Assembly (NCBI RefSeq): GCF_000011085.1
Contig: NC_006396.1
Coordinates: 310,001 to 374,000 of the forward strand
Direction: 5' to 3'
Length of the DNA stretch: 64,000 bases
From: Haloarcula marismortui ATCC 43049
Lineage (GTDB): Archaea > Halobacteriota > Halobacteria > Halobacteriales > Haloarculaceae
The notes under the pieces are model-generated. The model did not search any database. It was not told the DNA's origin and saw only the letters and a list, made by a program, of their open reading frames with translations. The number at the start of each line of letters is the position of its first letter. Within the stretch, counting starts at the first letter, position 1. Positions 55,072 to 63,447 of this stretch are shown piece by piece. Position numbers and translations under genes: made by a program.

Positions 55072-55698
55072 ATGCCGACAAAGAGTGCGCTCGCCCAGCA
55101 ACTCGCCGTTGTCGCCGGGTTTGACAACCCACGGGCCAGTCTCGAACAGTACCGGACACCGCCGGACCTGGCAGCGCATCTGGTCCATACTGCAGACCTT
55201 CAGGGCGACATTCAGGGCCAGACTGTCGTCGATCTGGGCTGTGGCACCGGGATGCTGTCGTTGGGTGCAGCGTTGCGGTCACCGGCGCGGGTTGTCGGGC
55301 TGGATATCGACCCTGCGCCGTTGTCGACAGCACGCGAAAACGAACGGAAGGTCGGGTCGACGACGCCAGTGTCGTGGGTTCGAGCAGATGCCACCATGGC
55401 CCCGCTGGCACCTCCTGTCGAGGAAACCACTGTCGTCATGAATCCGCCCTTTGGCGCACAGTCGGACAATGAACACGCTGACCGACGGTTTCTCGAAACT
55501 GCCGCGTCCATCGCGGGCGTTTCGTACTCGATTCACAACGACGGAAGCCAATCGTTTGTCGAATCCTTCACTGACGACAACGGCGGCGAGGTGACCCACG
55601 CTTTCGAGACGGAGTTCGACCTGCCGCGACAGTTCGATTTCCACGAATCGGAGCGACAGGTGATTACCGCGGAAGTGTATCGCATCGACTGGACCTAG
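55072..55698 (+). CDS. METTL5-like N6-adenine methyltransferase
   Basis: A 208-residue SAM-dependent enzyme from ATG 55072 (an upstream in-frame ATG would add nine residues). LEQYRTPPDLAAHLVH is the substrate-side start, VVDLGCGTGMLSLGA near 52 binds SAM, and NPPFGAQ near 124 is the N-P-P-F catalytic motif of N6-adenine enzymes. Eukaryotic METTL5 modifies 18S rRNA; the archaeal homologue probably acts on 16S rRNA. Its stop overlaps the convergent rhomboid gene stop by four bases. Confidence 0.87.
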   Translation: MPTKSALAQQLAVVAGFDNPRASLEQYRTPPDLAAHLVHTADLQGDIQGQTVVDLGCGTGMLSLGAALRSPARVVGLDIDPAPLSTARENERKVGSTTPVSWVRADATMAPLAPPVEETTVVMNPPFGAQSDNEHADRRFLETAASIAGVSYSIHNDGSQSFVESFTDDNGGEVTHAFETEFDLPRQFDFHESERQVITAEVYRIDWT

Positions 55699-57353
55699 CT
55701 CTGCGCCGCTTGCTGGCGACGCTCCGCGATCTTGACGCGAGTGCCATCTGTCTCTGCGTACAGCCGTGAGCGGTTCCGCTCGAAGGTCAGCCCGCCGATC
55801 CGCGTCTGCGTCATATTCGCCGGAAGCGGTGCCTGCCCGACCGTTTCGTTCCCCTGTGTGACGACCACGTCGAATCCGTTCTGCCGGGCCGCGACTGTCA
55901 CGTTCCGGCCGTCGAGTATCACGTCCGCCGTCAACGGCTCCGAGGTGTATGCCGTCCGGGGCTGGCCGCCCTCGCGCCTGAGCTGGACCCGATAGACGCT
56001 GGAATTGCCGAGTACCGACCAGTCCACCCGGTTTGCGTACACCGATTCGCGCCAGGTCGGCCCGCCGACTGTGACCCGCTCCTGACCGTCGACGGCGAGC
56101 TGGCCCGGCTGGATAGCGGCGATCCAGACCTCCCGCTCTGCGCTGGCAACGATGACACCGCTTTCGTTGACGCTCGCCCCGCCCCGCTGTGTTGGGACCC
56201 AGATACCGTCGAAGTACGCGTTAGGCACGTTCTCATCGTAGGTCACTACGTAGTCTCTGACCTCGATGCCGTCTTCGGGGAGCTGGTCCGCCTGCAGGTC
56301 GACGACGTTCGTCGGGACGGCAGCGAGACTCAGTGCGCCGAGGACGACGAGCAGAACCATCACTGCGAGTGACGCCGGGCGGCGGTCGAACGACGGGCGC
56401 AAACGCCGGCCAGAACCGATGGTCGCCGCGGCGACGACGAGCGCGAGGACGAACACCAGCGCCGTCCCGGCCCAGCGGAACAGCCGAAACCGGCCGCCAC
56501 CGAGCGGGATGTACACCGCCCAGAGCCCCTGTGCGACCGCGAACACGAGCGTCGCAAAGAACACCCGCAGCGTGTCGGGGCGTTCGTCCCGACGCCACAG
56601 GAGTGCGAGTGCCACGACGACGCCTGCCAGAATGCCGATGGCGTGCCCCTGAATGGCGATGTTGGACCACCACGGCGTCACAAAGCGGGTCTGACCCGAG
56701 GCCGTCGACACCGGGTAGCGGAGCGCCGAATACAGGAGGTCGAGCACGCGGTTTCCGAGAAACGCGCCGAGAAACAGCGTCGGCCGTGTCACGAGCGCGA
56801 ACCCGGCAATGGCAAACACCACGCCGGAAAAGCCCACAATCGGCCCGATAGCGAACACCGCGGAGAACACGCCCACAACGAACATGGCGGCGGGAACGGC
56901 CAGAATTCGGGCAAACGGGTTCGTCCGAAGCGACGTGAAAGTCTGCACCCCGCGCTTGCGAGGGTAGTGTCCCCAGACGTACTCCGCGACCGTCCCGTAC
57001 ACCAGTGTGCCCATGAGGTTTCCCGTGATGTGGCCCTGACTGCCGTGGGTGAACGCGCCGGTGAGCATCCCGAACGGGTAGAAGTACGACCACGTCCGGA
57101 ACGGGGTTACAAGCGGGTTCCGTGGATGCCACCACGCGCCCTGCAGGAACAGGTACACCGCCGCGACACCCGCGATCGTCAGCAACGTTCCCCACGGGGC
57201 CCCGAGGAGTAGTCGTTCCCGCAAGCCGTCGCCAAGCCGCATATCCGAGACGCGGCAGATGGTAAGGAGGACGGCAAGCACCACGACGAGGACGACCGCT
57301 TCCTGCCACGGGAGCCACGCTGGCACGGCCGGCGTCGGCAGCGACTGCATCAT
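55695..57353 (-). CDS. Rhomboid-family intramembrane serine protease with large exported C-terminus
   Basis: A 552-residue protein. Residues 15-345 hold about eight or nine membrane spans including the rhomboid core: HGSQGHITGNLMG near 103, catalytic Ser in GFSGVVFAI near 175, and catalytic His in GHAIGILAG near 237. Residues 350-552 form a predicted extracytoplasmic beta-rich domain containing VTYDENVPNAYFDG and repeated short strands. This tail is much longer than in typical rhomboids and may present or bind substrates. It is monocistronic between convergent and same-strand neighbours. Confidence 0.85.
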   Translation of the reverse strand: MMQSLPTPAVPAWLPWQEAVVLVVVLAVLLTICRVSDMRLGDGLRERLLLGAPWGTLLTIAGVAAVYLFLQGAWWHPRNPLVTPFRTWSYFYPFGMLTGAFTHGSQGHITGNLMGTLVYGTVAEYVWGHYPRKRGVQTFTSLRTNPFARILAVPAAMFVVGVFSAVFAIGPIVGFSGVVFAIAGFALVTRPTLFLGAFLGNRVLDLLYSALRYPVSTASGQTRFVTPWWSNIAIQGHAIGILAGVVVALALLWRRDERPDTLRVFFATLVFAVAQGLWAVYIPLGGGRFRLFRWAGTALVFVLALVVAAATIGSGRRLRPSFDRRPASLAVMVLLVVLGALSLAAVPTNVVDLQADQLPEDGIEVRDYVVTYDENVPNAYFDGIWVPTQRGGASVNESGVIVASAEREVWIAAIQPGQLAVDGQERVTVGGPTWRESVYANRVDWSVLGNSSVYRVQLRREGGQPRTAYTSEPLTADVILDGRNVTVAARQNGFDVVVTQGNETVGQAPLPANMTQTRIGGLTFERNRSRLYAETDGTRVKIAERRQQAAQS

Positions 57354-57458
57354 CTGTCAGCTATTCGGGTACGGGACGGCTTATGGATGGCGGCAGGTGT
57401 CACTCCCGAACAGTGATTGAGCCACAGTCAGGAGACCGGCATAGACTGGGTCGCCGCC

Positions 57459-57878
57459 TCAGAACAGGGACAGGCCGACGGTGTACGGCCACGACGTGCC
57501 GGCTACCGCCAGCAGCGATAGCGCGCCGCCAGCGAGTGCGATGTTCTTGAGGAACTGCGTCATCTCGTCTTGCATCTGGTCGTCCGGGACCGCCCAGAAG
57601 TTGTGCATCATGACGGCGGAAGCGACGAGGAACGTCGCCAGCGCCCCGGCCGCGATGACGGGGTACGCGCCGAGGATAACGAGGACGCCGCTGACGAGGA
57701 GCAGTCCGCCGCTCCCGTAGACCGACGCCACCGGTGCCGGGAGCCCCTTTGCCTCCGCGTAGGGGGCCATCTGTCCGGCGTTCTGGAAGTGGTTCAGACC
57801 CATGAACGCAAGCACCCCGCCGAACAGGAGTCGGCCCAGCAGGAACAGCTCGCCCGCACCGGCGGACTCGAACGCCAT
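57459..57878 (-). CDS. DoxX family membrane protein
   Basis: A 139-residue protein with four predicted spans. GRLLFGGVLAFMGLNHFQNAG and PLPYAEAKGLPAPV-like residues match DoxX/DoxD-related proteins, whose roles include thiol or quinone-linked redox reactions; here the function is unknown. A strong Shine-Dalgarno GGAGGTGA precedes the start by 7 nt. It is divergent from an HxlR regulator 136 bp away and may be its target. Confidence 0.88.
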   Translation of the reverse strand: MAFESAGAGELFLLGRLLFGGVLAFMGLNHFQNAGQMAPYAEAKGLPAPVASVYGSGGLLLVSGVLVILGAYPVIAAGALATFLVASAVMMHNFWAVPDDQMQDEMTQFLKNIALAGGALSLLAVAGTSWPYTVGLSLF

Positions 57879-57956
57879 CAGTCGCTCACCTCCGGGCCAG
57901 GGGTCATTTCGCTGCGAGACTGTCGAACCGCGATTGGTGGTTTCATTACGTTACTT

Positions 57957-57972
57957 GGTTCGTATGCGAACC
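57957..57972. promoter_or_regulatory. Palindromic operator candidate between doxX and hxlR genes
   Basis: GGTTCG-TATG-CGAACC has perfect 6-bp arms. It lies 42 nt before the HxlR start and about 79 nt before the DoxX start, inside the only shared promoter region. HxlR proteins are dimeric winged-helix regulators that bind such palindromes, often autoregulating. Confidence 0.5.
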
Positions 57973-58014
57973 TATTTGTACGTTCCCGGACAAAGAAGAT
58001 ACTAGGTAGCACCG

Positions 58015-58365
58015 ATGTCATCTGAAGTATTCACTGCCGCGGACGAGGAGGAAGAAAGCGGGCCGTGTGCCGTCATCGAATCGCTAGAACAGATCGGGTC
58101 GCGCTGGCGACTTGTCGTACTCCACGAACTCCAGAACGGCGAACAGCGGTTCAACGAACTCAAACGCGCCACCGACGCTAGCTCTCGCACCCTCTCGCGG
58201 GTCCTCGACGACCTCCAAGAGATGGGCTTCGTCGACCGGCGGCTCGAAGAGGACGCCCCCGTCGCAACGTACTACCAGCTCACGCCCAAGGGCGAATCCC
58301 TCTGTCCGGTGTTCGCCGAAATCGAGGGCTGGGCCGAGGAGTGGCTGGCTGGTTGCGAGAATTAG
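58015..58365 (+). CDS. HxlR family transcriptional regulator
   Basis: A 116-residue winged-helix protein. GPCAVIESLEQIGSRWRLVV begins the domain, with the single Cys (near 23) at the position used by redox-responsive members, then NELKRATDASSRTLSRVLDDL as the recognition helix. ATYYQLTPKGESL forms the wing. Divergent from the DoxX gene, it may sense thiol-reactive or oxidising agents and control that gene; this is inferred from arrangement. Confidence 0.92.
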   Translation: MSSEVFTAADEEEESGPCAVIESLEQIGSRWRLVVLHELQNGEQRFNELKRATDASSRTLSRVLDDLQEMGFVDRRLEEDAPVATYYQLTPKGESLCPVFAEIEGWAEEWLAGCEN

Positions 58366-58411
58366 GCCGACAACGCAGACTTTTCTATCCCCCGGCCCCA
58401 TCACGTTACCA

Positions 58412-58738
58412 ATGGGAGTACGGCCACCAGCCGATAACAGTGACGAGCCAGACGTCATCGAGTTCGGTATCGCGGCACTCGACGCCCGCCTGTCGGACGT
58501 GGACATCGAGTATCCCGCGACTGCGAGGGAGGTCCGGGACGCCGCCGGACACGTCGCGGTCCCGTTCGACGCGTCGGGTCACTCGATGACGCTCTCCGAG
58601 GCGCTCGACGAGACGACCGCTACGGAGTTCGACAACGAGCAGGAGCTACTCAACGACCTCCATCCGATATTCGAACGAAAACGGGAAGCCACCAGAAACA
58701 GTATTCTCTCCCAGCTACGCGCGCTGGTCCCGTTCTAA
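58412..58738 (+). CDS. DUF5789 family protein
   Basis: A 108-residue acidic soluble protein starting at ATG 58412; a longer in-frame reading would run through the HxlR gene. Core residues ATAREVRDAAGHVAVPFD and TLSEALDETTATEFDNEQEL match the haloarchaeal DUF5789 family. Function is unknown. A strong hairpin lies 17 bp after its stop. Confidence 0.8.
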   Translation: MGVRPPADNSDEPDVIEFGIAALDARLSDVDIEYPATAREVRDAAGHVAVPFDASGHSMTLSEALDETTATEFDNEQELLNDLHPIFERKREATRNSILSQLRALVPF

Positions 58739-58755
58739 AGGAAACAGTGAAAGTT

Positions 58756-58777
58756 CCACGGGTCACCTGACCCGTGG
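58756..58777. terminator. Hairpin between convergent genes
   Basis: CCACGGGT and ACCCGTGG arms (8 bp, perfect) with a six-base loop lie between the DUF5789 stop and the convergent glycosyltransferase stop at 58787. It is placed to act as a bidirectional terminator, followed on the plus strand by GTTTACATT. It may instead be a remnant of a mobile-element end. Confidence 0.5.
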
Positions 58778-58786
58778 TCGTTTACA

Positions 58787-59833
58787 TTACTCGTCGGACT
58801 GGTGCGGAGATACCGCCGGCTCTGTCTCTGTGTCGCTATCTTCGATGCCCTCCGCGCCGCTGACCTGCTGGTCGTCAAACACGTCCGCCGGCTGACTGTG
58901 GCTCTCATGTGTGAGCTGGACAGCGATGTCCTCCAGCCGGCGCGTCTGCTCGCGGTTCACCGCCACGAGCATATCCGACAGGACGCCGAACATGAGGAGT
59001 TGGATTCCCAGCAGAATAGCAAAGGAGCCCACAACCGCAATCACCTCGTGTGAGATGCTGTTGACAACCCAGTCGTAGGCCACGTACGCGCCGAGCAGAA
59101 ACCCGACCACAGTGCTCCCGAGACCAACGCTCCCGAAGTAAAACAGCGGATTGTTTGTCTTTGCCATCTGGTACAGCGTCAGGATGATCGTCGCGCCGTC
59201 CCGGAACGGGCGAAGGTTCGTGTCGGACTCGTCCGGGCGGGGCTGATAGGTGATCGGCACCACCGCCGTCGAGATGTTGTGTTTGACACACTCGACGGCC
59301 ATCTCCGTCTCGATACCGAAGCCCGAGGCCGTCAGCGAACTCCGCTGGAAGGACTGACGCGTGAACGCGCGATAGCCCGAGAGAATATCGGTGAGGTCTC
59401 GTCCGTGGATCGTTTCGAAGGCACTGTTGATGATACGGTTGCCAACCTGATTCAGTTTCGTCATCGCTCCGGGTCGCATATCCGCAAACCGGTTTCCGAT
59501 GACGTGGTCGGCCTGGCCCGACAACAGCGGTTCGAGTAGTCTGTCCGCCTCGTCGGGTCGGTAGGTCTCGTCGCCGTCGGCCATCAGGACGTACGGCTGC
59601 TCGATGTGGCGCGTCACCGCCTCCCTGACAGCCTGTCCCTTCCCCGAGCCGGACTGTTCGACGACTCGTGCGCCGGCCGATTCGGCGCGGTCCTGTGTCC
59701 CGTCAGTCGAGCCGCCGTCAATGACGAGGATGTTGTCGAAGCCCTGCTCACGAAACCCGGACACGACCGACTCGATGGTCTCTGCCTCGTTGAATGTCGG
59801 CAACAGTATACAGACGTCGTCTCGGTCGGCCAT
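58787..59833 (-). CDS. aglJ: AglJ-like glycosyltransferase (GT2) for S-layer N-glycan
   Basis: A 348-residue enzyme from ATG 59833 (an upstream ATG adds six residues). The GT2 domain has ILLPTFNEAETIESV, the D-x-D-like ADGDETYRPDEAD near 88, and FADMRPGAMTKLNQVGNRI, followed by two C-terminal spans (about 228-250, 260-285) and an acidic tail. This matches AglJ, which adds the first sugar to dolichol phosphate in archaeal N-glycosylation. Orthology is judged from motif pattern only, so a related dolichol-phosphate sugar transferase is possible. Other glycan genes follow at 60.9-64 kb. Confidence 0.78.
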   Translation of the reverse strand: MADRDDVCILLPTFNEAETIESVVSGFREQGFDNILVIDGGSTDGTQDRAESAGARVVEQSGSGKGQAVREAVTRHIEQPYVLMADGDETYRPDEADRLLEPLLSGQADHVIGNRFADMRPGAMTKLNQVGNRIINSAFETIHGRDLTDILSGYRAFTRQSFQRSSLTASGFGIETEMAVECVKHNISTAVVPITYQPRPDESDTNLRPFRDGATIILTLYQMAKTNNPLFYFGSVGLGSTVVGFLLGAYVAYDWVVNSISHEVIAVVGSFAILLGIQLLMFGVLSDMLVAVNREQTRRLEDIAVQLTHESHSQPADVFDDQQVSGAEGIEDSDTETEPAVSPHQSDE

Positions 59834-59879
59834 TGACTCAACGTCATCCACGCGAAGGCAAATAAATGCGGGTCTGACC

Positions 59880-59987
59880 TCAGTCGTCGCGCTGCTCGCT
59901 CATGTGTTCCCAGACCTCCGCGCAGCCACAGCCGTCTTCGATGTCTGCCAAGTGCTCGTCTTCCTCGGTCTGGGATGTCGCAGTCAT
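59880..59987 (-). CDS. 35-residue Cys-containing small protein
   Basis: Starting from ATG 59987 the product is 35 residues, very acidic, with a central DGCGCAEVWEHMSEQRDD. The C-x-C pair and downstream His suggest metal binding or a redox pair. Codon use fits the neighbours and the ATG is directly preceded by a strong inverted repeat. It is divergent from the TrmB gene and 46 bp upstream of the AglJ-like gene on the same strand. Function unknown. Confidence 0.6.
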   Translation of the reverse strand: MTATSQTEEDEHLADIEDGCGCAEVWEHMSEQRDD

Positions 59988-59989
59988 GT

Positions 59990-60006
59990 TACTCACTCTG
60001 CGAGTA
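59990..60006. promoter_or_regulatory. TrmB-type operator (TACT-N8-GAGTA)
   Basis: The sequence TACT-CACTCTGC-GAGTA matches the TACT-N7/8-GAGTA motif reported for the Halobacterium sugar-responsive regulator TrmB. The arms extend to GTTACTC/GAGTAAC (59988-60008). It lies in the promoter shared by the small Cys protein and the trmB-like gene, directly before the small-protein ATG. Confidence 0.6.
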
Positions 60007-60082
60007 ACTACTTGCCGCCACCCACTAATAGATTTGGGCGCCGGGCGACGCGTTTTACATCCCGTGCCACACATGGGCGTGT

Positions 60083-60925
60083 ATGAGCGACCCTGCGGAC
60101 GTGTTCGACCTGGTTGGGCTGACCGAATACGAGGCGACGGCGCTGGAACAGTTGCTCTCGCTGGGCCGAACGACAGCCCCGAATCTCGCGGAAGCCAGCG
60201 GCATCCCCAAGGCCCGCGTCTACGGTGTGCTGGAGTCGCTGTCCGACCGCGGCTTCATCAAGCTGATACCCGGCCGCCCCAAGGAGTACCAGCCGAAATC
60301 TCCCAGCGACATCCTCGACCGGGCCGTCGAAAACCGGAAGCAGTCATACGAATCGTTCGCCGCGGACATGGACTCCTACCGCGACGCCTTCCTCGCCGAG
60401 TACGAGCCGCGGTTCGAACGCGCTAACGAGGACATCTCACCGACGGCCGAACTGTTCCATGTCGTCGACGTCGGCGAACCGAGCGAACGCGAGACCAGAC
60501 GGCTGTACGACGACGCCGATGAAACGCTTCGGGTTATTACCAATAGCTTCGCCTACCTCGACAACGTCGAGCGCGCACTGGCGGAGACACTCGACCGCGG
60601 GGTCGAAGTTAACGTTCTCTTCTTGCACCCCGATGCACTCCCACCGGAGAAAGCTGCTGTTCAGGCTGACATCGTTGACCGCCTGACGGCGGAATATCCC
60701 GCCATCGACCTGCGGTTCAGCACAGAGAAGCTCCCCTGGCGCGGCACGCTCGTCGACCCAAGTATGGATTACGACAGCGGCGAGGCGATTCTGCTGGTCG
60801 AGGAGCCGGACGTTCCCAACCATATGCGCCAGGCCGCAATTACGGACAACGGGTCGTTCGTCGCTGGGATGAAACGCTACTTCGATCTAGTCTGGGAGTA
60901 TGAGAGTGTCCAGCGGTCGAACTGA
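60083..60925 (+). CDS. TrmB family transcriptional regulator
   Basis: A 280-residue regulator. The N-terminal winged helix spans about 8-75 (LTEYEATALEQLLSLGRTTA, then LAEASGIPKARVYGVLESL). A helical linker follows, then an alpha/beta domain (about 125-270). The family controls sugar and central carbon metabolism; the effector is usually a sugar. The divergent promoter holds a matching operator, so autoregulation is likely. It sits between glycosyltransferase genes, which suggests control of sugar supply to surface glycans, though global regulation is equally possible. Confidence 0.88.
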   Translation: MSDPADVFDLVGLTEYEATALEQLLSLGRTTAPNLAEASGIPKARVYGVLESLSDRGFIKLIPGRPKEYQPKSPSDILDRAVENRKQSYESFAADMDSYRDAFLAEYEPRFERANEDISPTAELFHVVDVGEPSERETRRLYDDADETLRVITNSFAYLDNVERALAETLDRGVEVNVLFLHPDALPPEKAAVQADIVDRLTAEYPAIDLRFSTEKLPWRGTLVDPSMDYDSGEAILLVEEPDVPNHMRQAAITDNGSFVAGMKRYFDLVWEYESVQRSN

Positions 60926-60927
60926 AA

Positions 60928-62025
60928 TTACCCAACAATATCGTCGTACAGTGCGCTGTACTGCTGTGCGACGGTCCTGATCGTGTATTTTTTTTCAACT
61001 AAGTTCCGTCCTGTCTGTGCCAGCGCCTCCCGACGTGATTCGTCCGACAACAGCACCTCCAGACAGCCGGTGAGGCCGTCGACGTTGTCGACCTCATGAT
61101 ACAGCGTGGCGCCGTCGTACAGTTCTCTGAACGTCTCAATATTCGATAGCACCGTCGCGGTCTCCGCGGCCAGTGCCTCAGCGACAGCTGAGCAAAACCC
61201 CTCCCAGCGGGACGGCATTGCGAAGGCATCAACGGCCTTCGCCATAGCGTAGACGGCCCGGCGCTCGACCAGACCCGCAAAATAAACCCGCGATGTAATG
61301 CCAAGTGCCTCGGCAAGCGATTCAAGCCGTGGTCGTTCGGGTCCGTCGCCACAGATAACGAGTTCGACCGGTCGGTCGGTTCGCCTGTTCAGTTGGGCGA
61401 CGGCCCGAATCAACGTGTCCTGTGCCTTTTGTTCATAAAGCATGGCCGCGTTGCCGACGAGGAAAGCGTTGTCTGAGGGGGTGATGTCATCTGGTAGCGC
61501 AGGTGCAGTCTCGTCGATTCGGTCCATATGGACTCCGTTTGGGATTCGTCGAACTCTTCGTTTGGGTAGTATCGCTCGCTCCCAGAGAGTGAATGACTGA
61601 TAGACGCTGTCGGAGATACAGACTACACGACTGGCAAGCGGGTTGGTGACGCCATTGGCTATCCGACCCTTTCTGGTGAACCCGTCGCGGGTGTTCCCCT
61701 CGCGAGAGACGACCGGTACGTCGACGCGTCGCGCAATGACCTTCGCGAATGCCCCAGAGTGGTTGTGGTGGGCTTGGATAAGGTCGTACTCCGAAAGGAT
61801 GTCGGTAGCACGGCGGTACGTCGCCGGATCGATACCGAGCGCTGAATCCGGCGCGTCAAGGGACCGAACGTCCAGTAGCTCCTCGCCAGCAAACGGTCCT
61901 GAATCGAACCAGGTCAGGATGTCGACGGTATGATCGGTGTGCCGTGTTACCGCCGTCGCAATCTCCGCCGGGATGCTCCCTTCCCCGACCGCATTCACGA
62001 CGAAACAGATGTCCAACGAAACCAC
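60928..62025 (-). CDS. Glycosyltransferase family 4 (GT-B fold)
   Basis: A 365-residue enzyme. The N-terminal Rossmann domain covers 1-170 and the nucleotide-sugar-binding domain 185-350. RRIPNGVHMDRID near 180 and LVICGDGPERPRLE near 225 are family motifs, and the E-x7-E motif is EGFCSAVAEAL near 285. It should transfer a sugar from a nucleotide sugar with retention. It shares the minus strand with the AP-superfamily genes upstream, 42 bp apart, and is likely part of that cell-surface glycan operon. Confidence 0.9.
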   Translation of the reverse strand: MVSLDICFVVNAVGEGSIPAEIATAVTRHTDHTVDILTWFDSGPFAGEELLDVRSLDAPDSALGIDPATYRRATDILSEYDLIQAHHNHSGAFAKVIARRVDVPVVSREGNTRDGFTRKGRIANGVTNPLASRVVCISDSVYQSFTLWERAILPKRRVRRIPNGVHMDRIDETAPALPDDITPSDNAFLVGNAAMLYEQKAQDTLIRAVAQLNRRTDRPVELVICGDGPERPRLESLAEALGITSRVYFAGLVERRAVYAMAKAVDAFAMPSRWEGFCSAVAEALAAETATVLSNIETFRELYDGATLYHEVDNVDGLTGCLEVLLSDESRREALAQTGRNLVEKKYTIRTVAQQYSALYDDIVG

Positions 62026-62067
62026 GATGGTCCATCTTCGCTGAGACCGGACAAAACGGTTGTGACC

Positions 62068-63402
62068 TCAGGCGTAGCCCAGATCTTCGAGGCGCTCCAT
62101 CACTGGGTCCGAGACATCGATGTCGTCGGCATCCTCCAGATATTCGAGATCATCGACTAGTTCGTCCATCCGGTTACGGGGAGCTTCAAGCAAGGCTGTC
62201 CCGGATTCGACGAAACTCCCGTCGAAGTCCTCATACCCGTAATAGTTCTCGGCCGCAGCGATGCCATACAGCTCCCGGTCATACGTCGAGAACTCGTCGG
62301 CTTTCCCGGCGGCCTCTAGCTTTTGTTCACGCCACATGTTTAGACCAAGATACTCAGTCAGCTGCGGTTCGTGATCTACCGGTGACCGGAGGTCTCGGCC
62401 ACGACCCTCGTACCTGTCGTCCTCAACGCCAACCATCCCCAGTATCGTTCGGTGAACATCAATCAGGCTGACAATCTCTTCACGTGTCTCCACATCGTCC
62501 ATCCCCCATATTGACAGTGGAACATGGGTCAGCTCCTGATATAGGCCCAGCCCGTGGCCCCATATCCCGTTTTCACCGAGGTTCTCTCCGTGGTCGGCCA
62601 GTGTGATCACATAGTCAAACTCATCACGGAGTTCCGAAAATATAGCCTCGTACTTCTCGGAGAGATACCGTACCGAGTCGTCGTAGGCCTGTCTGATGGT
62701 TTCAGCGTATGTTTCGTCGATTGGTTCCTCTTGGACAGACTCGGCAAAGCCAGGCATCTCATCGAAATCCACTGTTTGGTACTCCTCGGGTGGCCTGTAC
62801 GGTCCATGAGCTTCCATTAGATTCATAAAAAGGAAGGCATCGTCTGCGAAGTCTGTCCCTCGAACATATGAAAGCCCCTCCTGTGCTCCGGAGTCGGACA
62901 CCGTATGGGTCCGGTATTTGATTTCTAGCCCGTGTTTAAGACTGGGGATTGTGTCACAGTCGCCCGAAAGACACGACCACAGCGCCTTCAAATAGCGCTT
63001 TGGGCCCTCATCGCGGTGTTCCCGAATGAACGCGTTCCACTCGAAGATGTTGTCGGTCGCATTGGCGTGTTTGGAGTTCCAAGAGCCGCTGTAGCTGTCG
63101 AATCCCCAGTCCCAGCCAAACTGCCGTGAAATCTGGACGTTCGCACTGAAGGCGTGGGTTTCCAGTCCCTCGCCCTGAAGTCGGCGGGCAAGCGGGGGAC
63201 TGGGCGCGGTGAACTGGTGGGAATTGGCGTTTGTTCCCGTTTCACTCGGGTAAAGGCCAGTGAACAACGAGGCGTGTGATGGGACGGTGTAATGACTCGG
63301 TGCATAGGCGTTCTCGAAGTTGGTTCCCGGAAGCCACTGGAAGTGTTTGTCGAAGGCGTCTTTCCGGAGCGTATCCAGCACAATCAGGGCGACGCTGGTC
63401 AT
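62068..63402 (-). CDS. Sulfatase-like alkaline-phosphatase-superfamily enzyme with Thr nucleophile
   Basis: A 444-residue hydrolase or transferase. Metal and catalytic motifs are LIVLDTLRKD near 8, TVPSHASLFTG near 40, and LADHGENLGENGIWGHG near 268. The position of the sulfatase Cys/Ser is Thr, and the usual Arg of C-x-P-S-R is His. It is therefore unlikely to be a formylglycine sulfatase and more like Thr-using phosphotransferases. It has no signal peptide, so it acts in the cytoplasm or at the inner face. The C-terminus ends with MERLEDLGYA, echoing the next gene. Likely modifies a glycan or lipid-linked sugar. Confidence 0.82.
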   Translation of the reverse strand: MTSVALIVLDTLRKDAFDKHFQWLPGTNFENAYAPSHYTVPSHASLFTGLYPSETGTNANSHQFTAPSPPLARRLQGEGLETHAFSANVQISRQFGWDWGFDSYSGSWNSKHANATDNIFEWNAFIREHRDEGPKRYLKALWSCLSGDCDTIPSLKHGLEIKYRTHTVSDSGAQEGLSYVRGTDFADDAFLFMNLMEAHGPYRPPEEYQTVDFDEMPGFAESVQEEPIDETYAETIRQAYDDSVRYLSEKYEAIFSELRDEFDYVITLADHGENLGENGIWGHGLGLYQELTHVPLSIWGMDDVETREEIVSLIDVHRTILGMVGVEDDRYEGRGRDLRSPVDHEPQLTEYLGLNMWREQKLEAAGKADEFSTYDRELYGIAAAENYYGYEDFDGSFVESGTALLEAPRNRMDELVDDLEYLEDADDIDVSDPVMERLEDLGYA

Positions 63403-63447
63403 ATCTAATCGGAATCACGTCGTCGGTATAAATCTCACTACGATAGG

